Shown: piece after piece, positions 18,655-28,122 of the stretch
How the letters are laid out: the number at the start of each line of letters is the position of its first letter
Position numbering within the stretch: position 1 is the stretch's first letter
Assembly: GCA_035555795.1 (NCBI GenBank)
Contig: DATMGE010000006.1
Span: 1 to 54,961, forward strand
Direction of reading: 5' to 3'
Length of the DNA stretch: 54,961 bases
Source of the DNA: RCIO01 sp035555795
GTDB taxonomy: Bacteria > Pseudomonadota > Alphaproteobacteria > Rhizobiales > Rhizobiaceae
Position numbers and translations under genes: made by a program
The notes under the pieces: model-generated
What the model was told of the DNA's origin: nothing
The model's database searches: none
The model's input: the letters and a program-made list of their open reading frames with translations, nothing else

Positions 18655-19635
18655 ATGCTGCGCATCTATACCGGCCGCAATGGCCATCTCGCACCCATCG
18701 ACACCATTGCCGATGCGGGACCCGCCGGCGTCTTCTGGTTCGACCTGCTGAACCCGACCGCCGACGAGGCAAAGCTGATCGAAGCCTATCTCGGCATCGG
18801 CATCCCGACGCTTGACGAGATGGCCGAGATCGAACCCTCGGCGCGGCTCTATGAGGAGGACGACGCCCAGTTCATGACGATGACGGCGGTCGCCAATGTG
18901 GATGGCGACGAGCCCGTGAAGCTGCCAATCACCTTCATCGTGAAGGGCCCCACTTTGGTGACCGTGCGGCATGCCGACCCCAAGCCGTTCCGCCTCTATG
19001 CCGCCAAGGCGCAGCGCAGCGGCGGCATCGCGCCGCTGTCGTCCGGCGAGGCGGTGATGTACGACCTTCTGGAGATGCTGACCGACCGGATGGCGGACAC
19101 GCTCGAGCAGATCGGCGAGGAGGCCGACACGATCTCGCGCGAGGTCTTCATGAACAAGTCCACCAGCGCATCGAAGAAGACGCGCGACCTGCAATCGCTG
19201 ATCGAGCGCATCGGCAGCAAGGGCGACCTGCTGACGAAGGTCCGCGAAAGCCTGGTCAGCACGTCCCGGCTGGTCGCCTATCACAGCGCCCGCAGGTCGC
19301 CCCGGGCGCCGAAGGACATCCAGCAGCGCATCAAGCTCGTGCAGCGCGACGCCGCCTCGCTCGGAGACCATGCGATCTTCCTGTCGGCCAAGATCAACTT
19401 CCTGCTCGACGCGACGCTAGGGCTGATCAATCTGGAGCAGAACCAGATCATCAAGATATTCTCCGTCGCCGCCGTCGCGCTGCTGCCGCCGACATTGGTG
19501 GCGTCCGTCTACGGCATGAACTTCGACATCATGCCGGAGCTTCACTGGACCTTCGGCTATCCCTGGGCGCTGGGCCTCATGGCGGCCTCCGCCATCATCC
19601 CCTATCTCTATTTCAAGCGGCGCGGCTGGCTGTGA
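18655..19635 (+). CDS. corA: CorA-family magnesium/divalent cation transporter
   Basis: This 326-residue protein has the CorA arrangement: a large cytosolic N-terminal domain, a long helix, and two C-terminal membrane helices. The diagnostic GMN motif is at residues 287-289 (VYGMNF) at the end of the first helix, and the short loop MPELHWTFGYP follows. The N-terminus FWFDLLNPTADEAKLIE is typical. It should mediate Mg(2+) (or Co/Ni) influx. It is monocistronic and divergent from the PuuA-like gene. I see no leader resembling a known Mg riboswitch. Confidence 0.93.
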   Translation: MLRIYTGRNGHLAPIDTIADAGPAGVFWFDLLNPTADEAKLIEAYLGIGIPTLDEMAEIEPSARLYEEDDAQFMTMTAVANVDGDEPVKLPITFIVKGPTLVTVRHADPKPFRLYAAKAQRSGGIAPLSSGEAVMYDLLEMLTDRMADTLEQIGEEADTISREVFMNKSTSASKKTRDLQSLIERIGSKGDLLTKVRESLVSTSRLVAYHSARRSPRAPKDIQQRIKLVQRDAASLGDHAIFLSAKINFLLDATLGLINLEQNQIIKIFSVAAVALLPPTLVASVYGMNFDIMPELHWTFGYPWALGLMAASAIIPYLYFKRRGWL

Positions 19636-19641
19636 AGGCAA

Positions 19642-19663
19642 GGGCGGCCGATCACGGCCGCCC
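19642..19663. terminator. GC hairpin between convergent genes
   Basis: GGGCGGCCG (19642-19650) pairs with CGGCCGCCC (19655-19663) around ATCA. It lies between the ends of corA and the small ORF on the other strand, so it may serve both as a terminator, although neither side has a clear U-tract. Confidence 0.5.
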
Positions 19664-19678
19664 GCACTTCGGCCGATA

Positions 19679-19927
19679 TCACTCCGCCTTCGGCGCCTGC
19701 CTGGCGACGATCACCGGGATCAGTAGGTCGCCCCAATTGCCCTCGCCGCCATGGTGGCGTGCGGTGCGCACCAGCTCCACCGACATGCCGGCCTCGACCG
19801 CCCGCATCACGGACTGGTTCAGCCGGTGCAGGTCGTTGGCCACCATGCGGATGGCCGCCTGCTGGTCGTCGCTCATCGCCGTGGCCTGTTCCTCGGCGCG
19901 TTCCTTGACTCGGACTTGCGGTGACAT
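19679..19927 (-). CDS. Small conserved-looking protein downstream of aceA
   Basis: This 82-residue, mostly helical, acidic protein (SDDQQAAIRMVANDLHRLNQ, SVMRAVEAGMSVELVR) has no membrane segment. I do not recognise a named domain. The start is well supported by AAGGAGAAACG before the ATG. It begins 26 bases after the isocitrate lyase stop on the same strand, so it is probably co-transcribed with aceA. A regulatory or accessory role in the glyoxylate shunt is possible but unproven. Confidence 0.7.
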   Translation of the reverse strand: MSPQVRVKERAEEQATAMSDDQQAAIRMVANDLHRLNQSVMRAVEAGMSVELVRTARHHGGEGNWGDLLIPVIVARQAPKAE

Positions 19928-19953
19928 GTCGTTTCTCCTTCCTGGCTTTCGCT

Positions 19954-21243
<1,290 letters not shown>

Positions 21244-21291
21244 TTGCTACTCCGCTTGATCTCGCCATGCGGCCATTGCCGCCGCTTTGAA

Positions 21292-21312
21292 TGCAACGAC
21301 TTTTACATTGCA
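21292..21312. promoter_or_regulatory. Candidate operator in the aceA-scfR gap
   Basis: TGCAA (21292-21296) and TTGCA (21308-21312) form an inverted repeat separated by 11 bases, 49-69 bases upstream of the aceA ATG. Four TGTAAA half-motifs also occur in the gap: plus strand at 21392, 21409 and 21436, and minus strand at 21302-21307. A RamB-type regulator binding here is plausible; the exact site is a guess. Confidence 0.35.
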
Positions 21313-21527
21313 CTGCCGAAGAGAACGAGAGAAATAAGGAAATAGCTCCAAAAAATCGGGTAATGCTGTGTTGAGCTTGACATCGACAGCGTGTAAAGAA
21401 GTCAATCTTGTAAATGATTGGATGTCGGGCGATTTTGTAAAGGTTGTCATGCCGATGTGCTTTTCCGCTTCGCTCCAGCGCTTGGCCCGTCCTGTGCTGC
21501 GCTCTACGGATCGCAGAGCGTCCGTCC

Positions 21528-22958
21528 ATGGCTGACCAGAAAATCTTCGCCGGTCCGCGCATCCGCCGCATTCGCAACGGCAAGGGCCTGACCCAGACGG
21601 CGATGGCCGAGGGGCTGGGCATTTCGCCCTCCTATCTCAACCTGATCGAGCGCAACCAGCGCCCGCTGACGGTGCAGCTCATCCTCAAGCTCGCTTCCAT
21701 CTACAAGGTCGAGCCGGAAGAGTTGCAGGCCGATGCCGGCGCGGCCATCGGTGCGCTGCGCGAAGCCTTCGCCGACCCGTTGCTGGCCGGCGAGCTGCCG
21801 GGCGACCAGGAACTGCTCGAACTGGCCGAGGGTGCGCCCAATGCCGCCGCCGCCGTGGTCAAGCTCTACCGCGCCTATCGCGAGCAGGCCGCGCGGCTCA
21901 GCGATCTCGGCGAGATGCTGTCGGGTGAGGGGCAGGTCGCAGCGGCGGCCGCCACGCGCCTACCCGTGGACGAGGTGCGCGATGTGCTGGAGCGCCGCCC
22001 GCATCACTGGCCCTCGATAGAGGCGGAGGCCGAGGCCTTTCATGCCGAACTCGACGCAGGCGACGAACTGATGGGCGCGCTCAAGGCCTGGCTGCGGCGG
22101 GAGCATGGCATAGCCGTCAAGCTGCTTCCGGTCGCCACCATGCCCAACTGGCGCCGCCGCTACGACCGCCATTCGCACCGGCTCTTCATCTCCGAACGCC
22201 TGTCGCCCTACGACCGGTTGCGGGAAGTGGCGCAGGAGGTTTGCCTCATCCGCTTCAAGGACGTCATATCCGAAGCCGCCGCCTCGCTTCGCCTGTCGAG
22301 CGACGAGGCGCTGCGGCTCGTGCGCTTCGAGCTGGCCCGCTACGCGGCGCACGCGCTGATCATGCCCTACGAGGCGTTCCAGGCCGCCACGCGGCGCGCC
22401 CGCTACGATATCGACGTGCTGGCGGCGCGGTTTGCGGTCTCCTTCGAGCAGGCCGCGACCCGCCTCACCACGCTGGCGCGGCCGGCCTCACCCGGCATTG
22501 CCTTCTTCATGCTGGAGGTGGACCAGGCGGGAAACCGCCTGCGCCGGCGCGGCGCGCAGGGTTTCCCGCATGCCCGCTTCGGCGGCGCCTGCCCGAAACT
22601 CGCCATCCACGCCGCCTTCACGCAGCCCGGTCGGTTGAGCGCGGAGGGTGTGGAAATGCCGGATGGCGGACGCTTCCTGACGCTCGCCCGCACTGTCGAG
22701 GGCCCACATGGAACTTTCGGCGAGCGTCCACGCCGCACGGCCCTTCTGCTTGGCTGCGATTTTTCGGTCCGCGCGGATATCGTCTACGGCGCGCTGCTCC
22801 CCGCTGGCGAGGGCACGGGCGAGCGGCTTCTGGCGGTCGGCCCGGCCTGCCGCCTGTGCGAGCGTGCCGGCTGCATCGCCCGCGCTGAACCGCCGGTCAC
22901 CCGCCCGCTTGGCCTTGACGAAATGGTCACCGGCCTTAGCGCTTTCGATTTCCAGTAG
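21528..22958 (+). CDS. ScfR/RamB-type short-chain acyl-CoA transcriptional regulator
   Basis: This 476-residue regulator has an N-terminal XRE helix-turn-helix (about residues 10-65: IRRIRNGKGLTQTAMAEGLG, SPSYLNLIERNQRPLT). The middle is an IrrE-like domain in which the zinc HExxH is absent, and the C-terminus is a cysteine-bearing DUF2083-type domain with CRLCERAGC. This is the layout of RamB and ScfR proteins that sense acetyl- or propionyl-CoA levels and control glyoxylate-shunt genes. It sits divergent to aceA. I used the ATG at 21528 because HTH homology begins there. Effector identity is inferred from family and context. Confidence 0.85.
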   Translation: MADQKIFAGPRIRRIRNGKGLTQTAMAEGLGISPSYLNLIERNQRPLTVQLILKLASIYKVEPEELQADAGAAIGALREAFADPLLAGELPGDQELLELAEGAPNAAAAVVKLYRAYREQAARLSDLGEMLSGEGQVAAAAATRLPVDEVRDVLERRPHHWPSIEAEAEAFHAELDAGDELMGALKAWLRREHGIAVKLLPVATMPNWRRRYDRHSHRLFISERLSPYDRLREVAQEVCLIRFKDVISEAAASLRLSSDEALRLVRFELARYAAHALIMPYEAFQAATRRARYDIDVLAARFAVSFEQAATRLTTLARPASPGIAFFMLEVDQAGNRLRRRGAQGFPHARFGGACPKLAIHAAFTQPGRLSAEGVEMPDGGRFLTLARTVEGPHGTFGERPRRTALLLGCDFSVRADIVYGALLPAGEGTGERLLAVGPACRLCERAGCIARAEPPVTRPLGLDEMVTGLSAFDFQ

Positions 22959-22971
22959 CGTCGGCCAGCGT

Positions 22972-23820
22972 TCAGCGCCGGCGCTTCTCCATTCCGCTCA
23001 GATACTGGTCGAAGATCGATTCCATGTTCTTCTGGTAGTCGTCGCGGGTCTTGGCGCCCGTCTCGAACATGTTGCCGAACAGGTCGTCATAGGGATTGCG
23101 CGGCCGGCCGCTCGGATTGGCCTGCGGCGTCGGTGCCGTCTTTGGCCGCTGCTGCGCGCCGCCTGCCTTGCTGCCCATCATCTCCTCGAAGATGCGGCCG
23201 AGCGGATTGTCGGCCGGGCTCGACTGGCTTTGCTGCTGCGCGGCCCCGCCACCGAACATGTCGTTGAGGATCTTGCCGAAGGGATTGTCGAACGGGTTGG
23301 CGCCCGGCTGAGGCGCTTCGGGATGCGGCATGCGTGCCCCGCCGCCGCGCATCATCTGCTCCATGATCTCGGTCAGCGGATTGCTGCTTGCGCCGGCCTG
23401 CATCTGGCCGGTCGTCTGCTTGAAGAGCCCGCCCATGATCATCGAGGCGAGCACCGGCAGCATCTGCTTCATCAGCTCTTGCCCGATGCCGGTGGCCTGC
23501 GACGCCTGCGCGGCAACCGCACGCGACACATCCTTGGAACCGAAAAGATGGCCGAGAATGCCGTTGCCCTCGGCAATGCCCTGCTGCGAGAAGGCGTTTG
23601 CCGCGTCCTCGTAATATTTGGCGTGCTGGCCGGTCGACATGGCCCCGAGGAACGCCCCTATTCCATAGGGATCGGCCGCGTTGCGCTTCAGCCCCTGGCT
23701 GAAGGCGGGAACCAGCGCTTCGATCGCTTCCTGTGCCTGCGCCTGCGACAGGCCGAACTGGCGGGCGATCTGCGCGGTGGCTTCGCTGTTTTGTGCAAGC
23801 ATTTCATTGAGCGGCAGCAT
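22972..23820 (-). CDS. DUF937 domain protein
   Basis: This 282-residue protein has an N-terminal helical DUF937 (YidB-like) region (IARQFGLSQAQAQEAIEALVPAF, here split as IARQFGLSQAQAQ and EAIEALVPAF; then GNGILGHLFGSKDVSRAVA). After about residue 145 it becomes a low-complexity tail rich in Gly, Pro, Gln and Asn, with repeated NPFD/NPFG/NPLG and MFGGG motifs. There is no signal peptide or membrane helix. The function of the family is unknown. CGGAGACGTG precedes the ATG. A weak stem-loop lies in its leader around 23838-23863. Confidence 0.75.
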   Translation of the reverse strand: MLPLNEMLAQNSEATAQIARQFGLSQAQAQEAIEALVPAFSQGLKRNAADPYGIGAFLGAMSTGQHAKYYEDAANAFSQQGIAEGNGILGHLFGSKDVSRAVAAQASQATGIGQELMKQMLPVLASMIMGGLFKQTTGQMQAGASSNPLTEIMEQMMRGGGARMPHPEAPQPGANPFDNPFGKILNDMFGGGAAQQQSQSSPADNPLGRIFEEMMGSKAGGAQQRPKTAPTPQANPSGRPRNPYDDLFGNMFETGAKTRDDYQKNMESIFDQYLSGMEKRRR

Positions 23821-23926
23821 GACACGTCTCCGGATGATAGGCCCTTGGCTCCAAGCCTAGAATATTTTGCAGCCAAGTGGAATCAATTGAAGCCGCGACT
23901 GCTGCGGACCTCCGAAACCGACATGA

Positions 23927-24865
23927 CTATGCGCGGAGGCCGAACAGGCGATCACGCCAGCTTTTCCGCGGAGGCTGGGCGGGTGGGTTGCCCGGTCGCG
24001 CCTCAGCCAGTTGCGCGCGCGTCGCTTCAAGCACCGCGAAGGTTTGGAGATGTTCCAACCGGGCCGTCTGCAACTCCTTTTCGAGGACGGCGATCCGCGT
24101 TGCCGGCGGCATCAGCGATGTCGCCGGATTGCGCGGACCGCGTTGCCTGTCGCGCCCTTCGCTTACCGGCCAGCGATGAAACCACGACTGATGATTGTCG
24201 ATGGCCATGGTCTGCGGCGTGAAGCCGGCGATACGGCATGCCATGTTGAATGAGAGCTGATCGCGGCGCGAATAGCGCGCTACATGCGCCCACCAGATTT
24301 CCATCAGCCGCCGCATGTCGGCATTACGATGGTCGCGCAGCAGCACCGCGGCCCAATATGGCTGCTCATTGAGCCCTTCGGCGTCGGTGACGAGATAATG
24401 ATTGAGCTGCTCGAAGATGCGCGTCTGGTCGTCCATCCCCAGCAGCGAAACTTCGAGAAACTCATCCATCACCGTTTTGCGAAAACTGTGATGCGGCAGG
24501 GTCAGCCCCGACTGTCCGATGCCATAGCGCTCGAATATCGCCTCCGGCGTGGCAGTCAGGATCACGCTGTTGTCGATGTAGAGCGACTGGTCGAAATCGC
24601 CAAGATGGAGCCAGGGGCGCAGCTTGAGTTCGCGCTGGTTGCGGATCGGGTCTTGCGGGAATACGGGCGTGATCTGCCGCACGCTCCAGCCGTCGGCCAT
24701 GAGTTGCGGGTCGTCGCTCAGGCAGATGAAGGGGATCGCCGATTGCGCGGCCACCGGCTGCGCATTCAGCCGCTCATAGCAACCGGTCAGAACCGTATAG
24801 ACGCAGATGCGCTGGGAATGGCGCTGAGCTGTCAGAAGATCGGGCTCGGCGCTCACTGGGTTCAC
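23927..24865 (-). CDS. DUF616/TOD1-MUCI70-like putative glycosyltransferase
   Basis: This 312-residue protein begins with a segment typical of DUF616 proteins (VYTVLTGCYERLNAQPVA, then PFICLSDDPQL). Further family-like features are NQRELKLRPWLHL and SLYIDNSVILTA, the latter in the place of a donor-binding acidic motif. A predicted coiled coil (about residues 255-290, TRIAVLEKELQTARLEHLQ) precedes a basic tail. It should transfer a sugar to an envelope polymer or glycan, but neither donor nor acceptor can be read. It starts with GTG 3 bases after the gshA stop; a second GTG at 24856 has better ribosome-site spacing. Confidence 0.65.
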   Translation of the reverse strand: MNPVSAEPDLLTAQRHSQRICVYTVLTGCYERLNAQPVAAQSAIPFICLSDDPQLMADGWSVRQITPVFPQDPIRNQRELKLRPWLHLGDFDQSLYIDNSVILTATPEAIFERYGIGQSGLTLPHHSFRKTVMDEFLEVSLLGMDDQTRIFEQLNHYLVTDAEGLNEQPYWAAVLLRDHRNADMRRLMEIWWAHVARYSRRDQLSFNMACRIAGFTPQTMAIDNHQSWFHRWPVSEGRDRQRGPRNPATSLMPPATRIAVLEKELQTARLEHLQTFAVLEATRAQLAEARPGNPPAQPPRKSWRDRLFGLRA

Positions 24866-24868
24866 CCT

Positions 24869-26242
24869 TTAATATGCATATTCCAGGAATACCGGCTCGA
24901 TCGAGCCGCCCCAGCGCGTATTATAGGCTTTCAGCATTTCTTCCGCGCTCGTCGTGCCGCGCGCCACCGCTTCGTCGAGGGGGGCGAGGAAGTCGGTTTC
25001 GTCATAACCTTCGCGGTTGAGCCGGCGGCGGTTCTTCAGGCCCAGCCGCGAGATCGCCAGCACCTCGCGCCCGATCTCGCGCAGGTTCGTGTTGCGGAAG
25101 GGCGTCACCATCGCCTGCGCCGGCACGGCGTTGCGCTGTGCCAGCACCTCGTCATAGGTCCAGTCACGCGTCAGCGCCTCGGCGGCGTCGAGCGCCTCCT
25201 CGTCATAGAGCAGGCCGACCCAGAAGGCCGGCAGCGCGCAGATGCGCCGCCACGGGCCGCCGTCGGCGCCGCGCATTTCGAGGAACCGCTTGAGCCGCAC
25301 ATCGGGGAAAAGCGTCGAGAGATGGTTGGCCCAGTCGCCCATGGTCGGCAGGCCGTCCGGCACCGAATTGCGCAGCGCGCCGTCCATGAACTGGCGGAAG
25401 GTCACATGGGTGACGTCGTAATAGCGCCCCTCGCGGATGAGGAAATACATCGGCACGTCGAGCGCCCATTCGACATAGTCGGCAAAGCCGAAATCGGGCG
25501 AGAAGCAGAAGTCGAGCAGGCCGGAGCGCTGGTTGTCGGTGTCGCGCCAGATCTCGCCGCGCCAGCTCTGCATGCCGTTCGGCCGGCCCTCGGTGAAGGG
25601 CGAATTGGCGAAGAGCGCGGTGGAGAGCGGCTGCAGCTTGAGCGATACCTGCATCTTGCGGCGCATGTCGGCTTCGGAGGAGAAGTCGAGATTCACCTGG
25701 ATCGTGCAGGTGCGGTACATCATGTCGAGCCCTTCGCTGCCGACCTTCGGCATATAGGCGGTCATGATGTCGTAGCGCGATTTCGGCATGCGCGGCGTCT
25801 CCGCGAGCGTCCATTTCGGGCTGCCGCCAAGGCCGAGGAAGCGGATGCCGAGTGGCTCGGCGATCTCGCGCAACTGCGCCAGATGCGCGTTGCCCTCGCG
25901 GCAGGTCTGGTGGATCGTCTCAACCGGCGCGCCGGAAAGCTCGAACTGGCCGCCCGGCTCAAGGCTGATCGCGCCCTGTCCGGTCAGCTCCACGAGCCCG
26001 ATGATGTGGCCGGCATCGATGATCGGGTCCCAGCCCAGCGTCTTCTGCATGCCGTCGAGCAGCGCCTTGATGCCGCGGTCGCCGCCATAGGGAACCGGCG
26101 CATTGCCGTCGACATAGAAGGGGAATTTCTCGTGCTCGGTGCCGATCCGCCATTTGTCCTTCGGCTTGTTGCCGGCGGCCAGATAGCCCACAAGCTCGTC
26201 CATGCCTTCGATCGGACGTGAATCGGTTGTGTCGCGCGCCAT
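24869..26242 (-). CDS. gshA: Glutamate-cysteine ligase, plant/alphaproteobacterial type
   Basis: This 457-residue enzyme performs the first step of glutathione synthesis, ATP-dependent joining of glutamate and cysteine. The active-site opening WRIGTEHEKFPF and the segments LTGQGAISLEPGGQFELSG and TIHQTCREGN mark the plant-type GCS2 class found in alphaproteobacteria. I chose the ATG at 26242 (MARDTTDS) because GGAGACCGT precedes it; the frame extends 7 residues further without support. It is followed closely by the DUF616 gene, so the two are probably co-transcribed. No gshB is in the window. Confidence 0.93.
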   Translation of the reverse strand: MARDTTDSRPIEGMDELVGYLAAGNKPKDKWRIGTEHEKFPFYVDGNAPVPYGGDRGIKALLDGMQKTLGWDPIIDAGHIIGLVELTGQGAISLEPGGQFELSGAPVETIHQTCREGNAHLAQLREIAEPLGIRFLGLGGSPKWTLAETPRMPKSRYDIMTAYMPKVGSEGLDMMYRTCTIQVNLDFSSEADMRRKMQVSLKLQPLSTALFANSPFTEGRPNGMQSWRGEIWRDTDNQRSGLLDFCFSPDFGFADYVEWALDVPMYFLIREGRYYDVTHVTFRQFMDGALRNSVPDGLPTMGDWANHLSTLFPDVRLKRFLEMRGADGGPWRRICALPAFWVGLLYDEEALDAAEALTRDWTYDEVLAQRNAVPAQAMVTPFRNTNLREIGREVLAISRLGLKNRRRLNREGYDETDFLAPLDEAVARGTTSAEEMLKAYNTRWGGSIEPVFLEYAY

Positions 26243-26349
26243 ACGGTCTCCATGCGCCCGCACGGGCGAGACTGCGAAAAAGATGAGCGGAGCGGCAAGC
26301 CCTCTGCCCGGCGGCAGTGATGTACGCGTTGGCGGCGGCCGTTCAAGTC

Positions 26350-26371
26350 AAAAATCCTGAGGCTTCCTCAG
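26350..26371 (-). terminator. Probable rsmE terminator
   Basis: On the minus strand CTGAGG-AAG-CCTCAG (26371-26357) is followed after GA by five U residues (26354-26350). The stem overlaps the rsmE stop codon. The stem is short, so confidence is moderate. Confidence 0.5.
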
Positions 26372-27105
26372 TTCCAGTCGCCAAGCGTCGCCTGCATGAC
26401 CGCCAGCGCCGCCACTGCGGCCGTATCGGCCCGCAGGATGCGCGGCCCGAGCGGGATCGCGGTGACGAAGGGCAAAGCGTGCAACTGCTTCCGCTCGCTC
26501 TCCGAAAAGCCGCCTTCCGGCCCCACCAGCAGGCCGAGCGGCGTGCGCGGCAGGGCGGAAAGCACCGGCAGAGGATTGTCGCCGGCCGCCGCCTCGTCGC
26601 AGAAGATCAGCCGCCGTTCCGGTTGCCACTCGGCCAGCAGCCGGTCGAGCTTCACCGCCTCGCGCACCGGCGGAACGGCGAGGATGCCGCATTGCTCGGC
26701 GGCCTCCAGCGCATTGGCCTGCAACCGTTCCGTGCCGATCTTCGCCATCTGCGTGTGCTGAGTGATGACGGGTTGCAGCACGCCTGCGCCCATCTCCACC
26801 GCCTTCTGCACCAGATAGTCGAGCCGGCCGGCCTTGATCGGCGCGAAGGCATAGAGCAGGTCGGGCAAGGGCGGCTGCGGCCGGGTCTGCGACACCGCTT
26901 CGATGGCCACCGCCTTCTTCGCCAGCGCCGCGATCCGTGCCAGCCACTCGCCGTCGCGCCCGTTGAAGACGAGCAGTTCCGCGCCCTGCGTCATGCGCAG
27001 CACATTGGCGAGATAGTGGCCCTGCTCGCGCGGAAGCGTGACCTGCCCGCCGGCCGTCAGGTCTTCCGTCACGAATAGCCGCTGCATTCGATAATTCGCA
27101 CGCAT
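26368..27105 (-). CDS. rsmE: 16S rRNA (uracil(1498)-N3)-methyltransferase
   Basis: This 245-residue SPOUT-class methyltransferase should modify U1498 of 16S rRNA. An N-terminal PUA-like part (MQRLFVTEDLTAGGQV, HYLANVLRM) precedes the knotted SAM-binding domain with LLVGPEGGFSESE and GPRILRADTAAVAAL. The start at 27105 gives MRANYRMQRLF, which I recall from rhizobial homologues; the inner ATG at 27087 is equally compatible with function. It starts 32 bases after the unknown 27138-27800 gene on the same strand. Confidence 0.93.
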   Translation of the reverse strand: MRANYRMQRLFVTEDLTAGGQVTLPREQGHYLANVLRMTQGAELLVFNGRDGEWLARIAALAKKAVAIEAVSQTRPQPPLPDLLYAFAPIKAGRLDYLVQKAVEMGAGVLQPVITQHTQMAKIGTERLQANALEAAEQCGILAVPPVREAVKLDRLLAEWQPERRLIFCDEAAAGDNPLPVLSALPRTPLGLLVGPEGGFSESERKQLHALPFVTAIPLGPRILRADTAAVAALAVMQATLGDWN

Positions 27106-27137
27106 GGAATGCTTGATGCGGTGCCCGGCAAAGGCCG

Positions 27138-27800
27138 TCAAGCGCTGGATGGAAACCTGCCTGATCGACCACCCGCGCTTCCATGCCACACCGGCTGGTA
27201 GCCGGCGAGCAATGCGGCGCGAGTGGTGGGCGGCGTCAGCACCAGCCAGCCCGAGGCTGCTCCCATGGAAAGCGCATCGCCATAGCCCGCGAAGGACCAT
27301 GGCAGCAATCGGCCGCCGCGAATCGCGAACGCATCGTCTCCATGCGCCACCATTGTTCCATCCGGCAAGGCACGCATCGCCTGCGCGTCGACGCGCATGG
27401 CTGTTCCGCCACTGGCCAGCCGCTCGCCATGCAGCCCTGCATCGATCTCGCTTGCCTTGGGCACCGCGCTGCCCGATGCCACACAACCGGCAAATGCCAG
27501 TGCCGCCGGCCGCCGGCAGAAGAAGCAGGGACGGTGGCCGGCGGCGAGCCCGGTCACCTCGTCGAGAAAGAACAGCTCGGTCCAGCCCGCTTTGCCGCCG
27601 CGCCCGTTGTACCCCATCACGTCGCGCCGCCGGCCGCGAAAATCACAGCTGCAGATCAGCCATGCGCGGCTGGTCCAGCGGCGGCGCAGCAGGGTGCGCG
27701 TCGCGGCATCGTGGATCACGCCCCGATTGCCTGTGAACAGGCCGCGCGCGGCGACAGCATGGATGATGCCGAAGGGATCCACTTTGTTCTGCAACGGCAT
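27138..27800 (-). CDS. Unknown protein with a CFFC cysteine motif
   Basis: This 220-residue soluble-looking protein is not assigned to a named family here. It has an arginine-rich stretch (TRTLLRRRWTSRAWLICSCD) and then GHRPCFFCRRPAAL, a CxxC that could bind metal. ELFFLDEVTGLAAG precedes this, and FAGYGDALSM lies near the C-terminus. I recall similar unnamed proteins beside rsmE in other rhizobial genomes, which would argue that it is a real gene. It may share a transcript with rsmE downstream. A nucleic-acid or metal role is only a guess from the composition. Confidence 0.6.
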   Translation of the reverse strand: MPLQNKVDPFGIIHAVAARGLFTGNRGVIHDAATRTLLRRRWTSRAWLICSCDFRGRRRDVMGYNGRGGKAGWTELFFLDEVTGLAAGHRPCFFCRRPAALAFAGCVASGSAVPKASEIDAGLHGERLASGGTAMRVDAQAMRALPDGTMVAHGDDAFAIRGGRLLPWSFAGYGDALSMGAASGWLVLTPPTTRAALLAGYQPVWHGSAGGRSGRFPSSA

Positions 27801-27990
27801 GTCAGGTCACTTTCCGGCGTATCCGGGAGATCGCCGTTGCAGATTTGACACGCGCCCGAAATAGCGTGTGGACATGGTATCCCTCATCTGGATTCCGCCC
27901 TGGTCCAGGAGTAGTGAGGCCCGCCCTCGGGAACCGATTGGTAACCTGATGCATTGCATGATTGCCAAAGTGATTGGTCGAGTGAATCCG

Positions 27991-28122
27991 ATGCGAACCG
28001 CCGTCTTCTCTTTCCTTACCGTAGCTGCGCTCGCTTTGGGCGCCATGGGCATCTACTCGGCCGACGCCGCGAGCGAGCGCCTCAATGCCGATGGCTACGG
28101 CATCACCGCTTCGATCCGTTAA
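27991..28122 (+). CDS. Tiny putative exported peptide
   Basis: The 43-residue reading frame begins MRTAVFSFLTVAALALGAMG, a good signal peptide ending near ADA, and leaves a mature peptide of about 15 residues (SERLNADGYGITASIR). Earlier in-frame starts exist (ATG at 27949, GTG at 27982), so the N-terminus is uncertain. Its TAA overlaps the stop codon of the convergent metallophosphatase. No family is recognised. It is called mainly on the signal peptide and on its position in an otherwise empty gap. Confidence 0.45.
   Translation: MRTAVFSFLTVAALALGAMGIYSADAASERLNADGYGITASIR

Noticed and set aside
16487..18751. A 754-codon plus-strand frame opposite the PuuA-like glutamine synthetase
   Set aside because: It overlaps the end of xseA and runs antisense to a clear enzyme gene; its composition is arginine- and histidine-rich without family motifs.
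23838..23863. A stem-loop followed by a T-rich run on the plus strand upstream of the DUF937 gene
   Set aside because: The stem is interrupted and no plus-strand gene ends nearby, so a terminator call is not justified; it may be chance in the leader of the minus-strand gene.
24284..26221. A 645-codon plus-strand frame opposite gshA and the DUF616 gene
   Set aside because: It is antisense to a conserved enzyme and shows the shadow-frame composition; no ribosome site or domain supports it.
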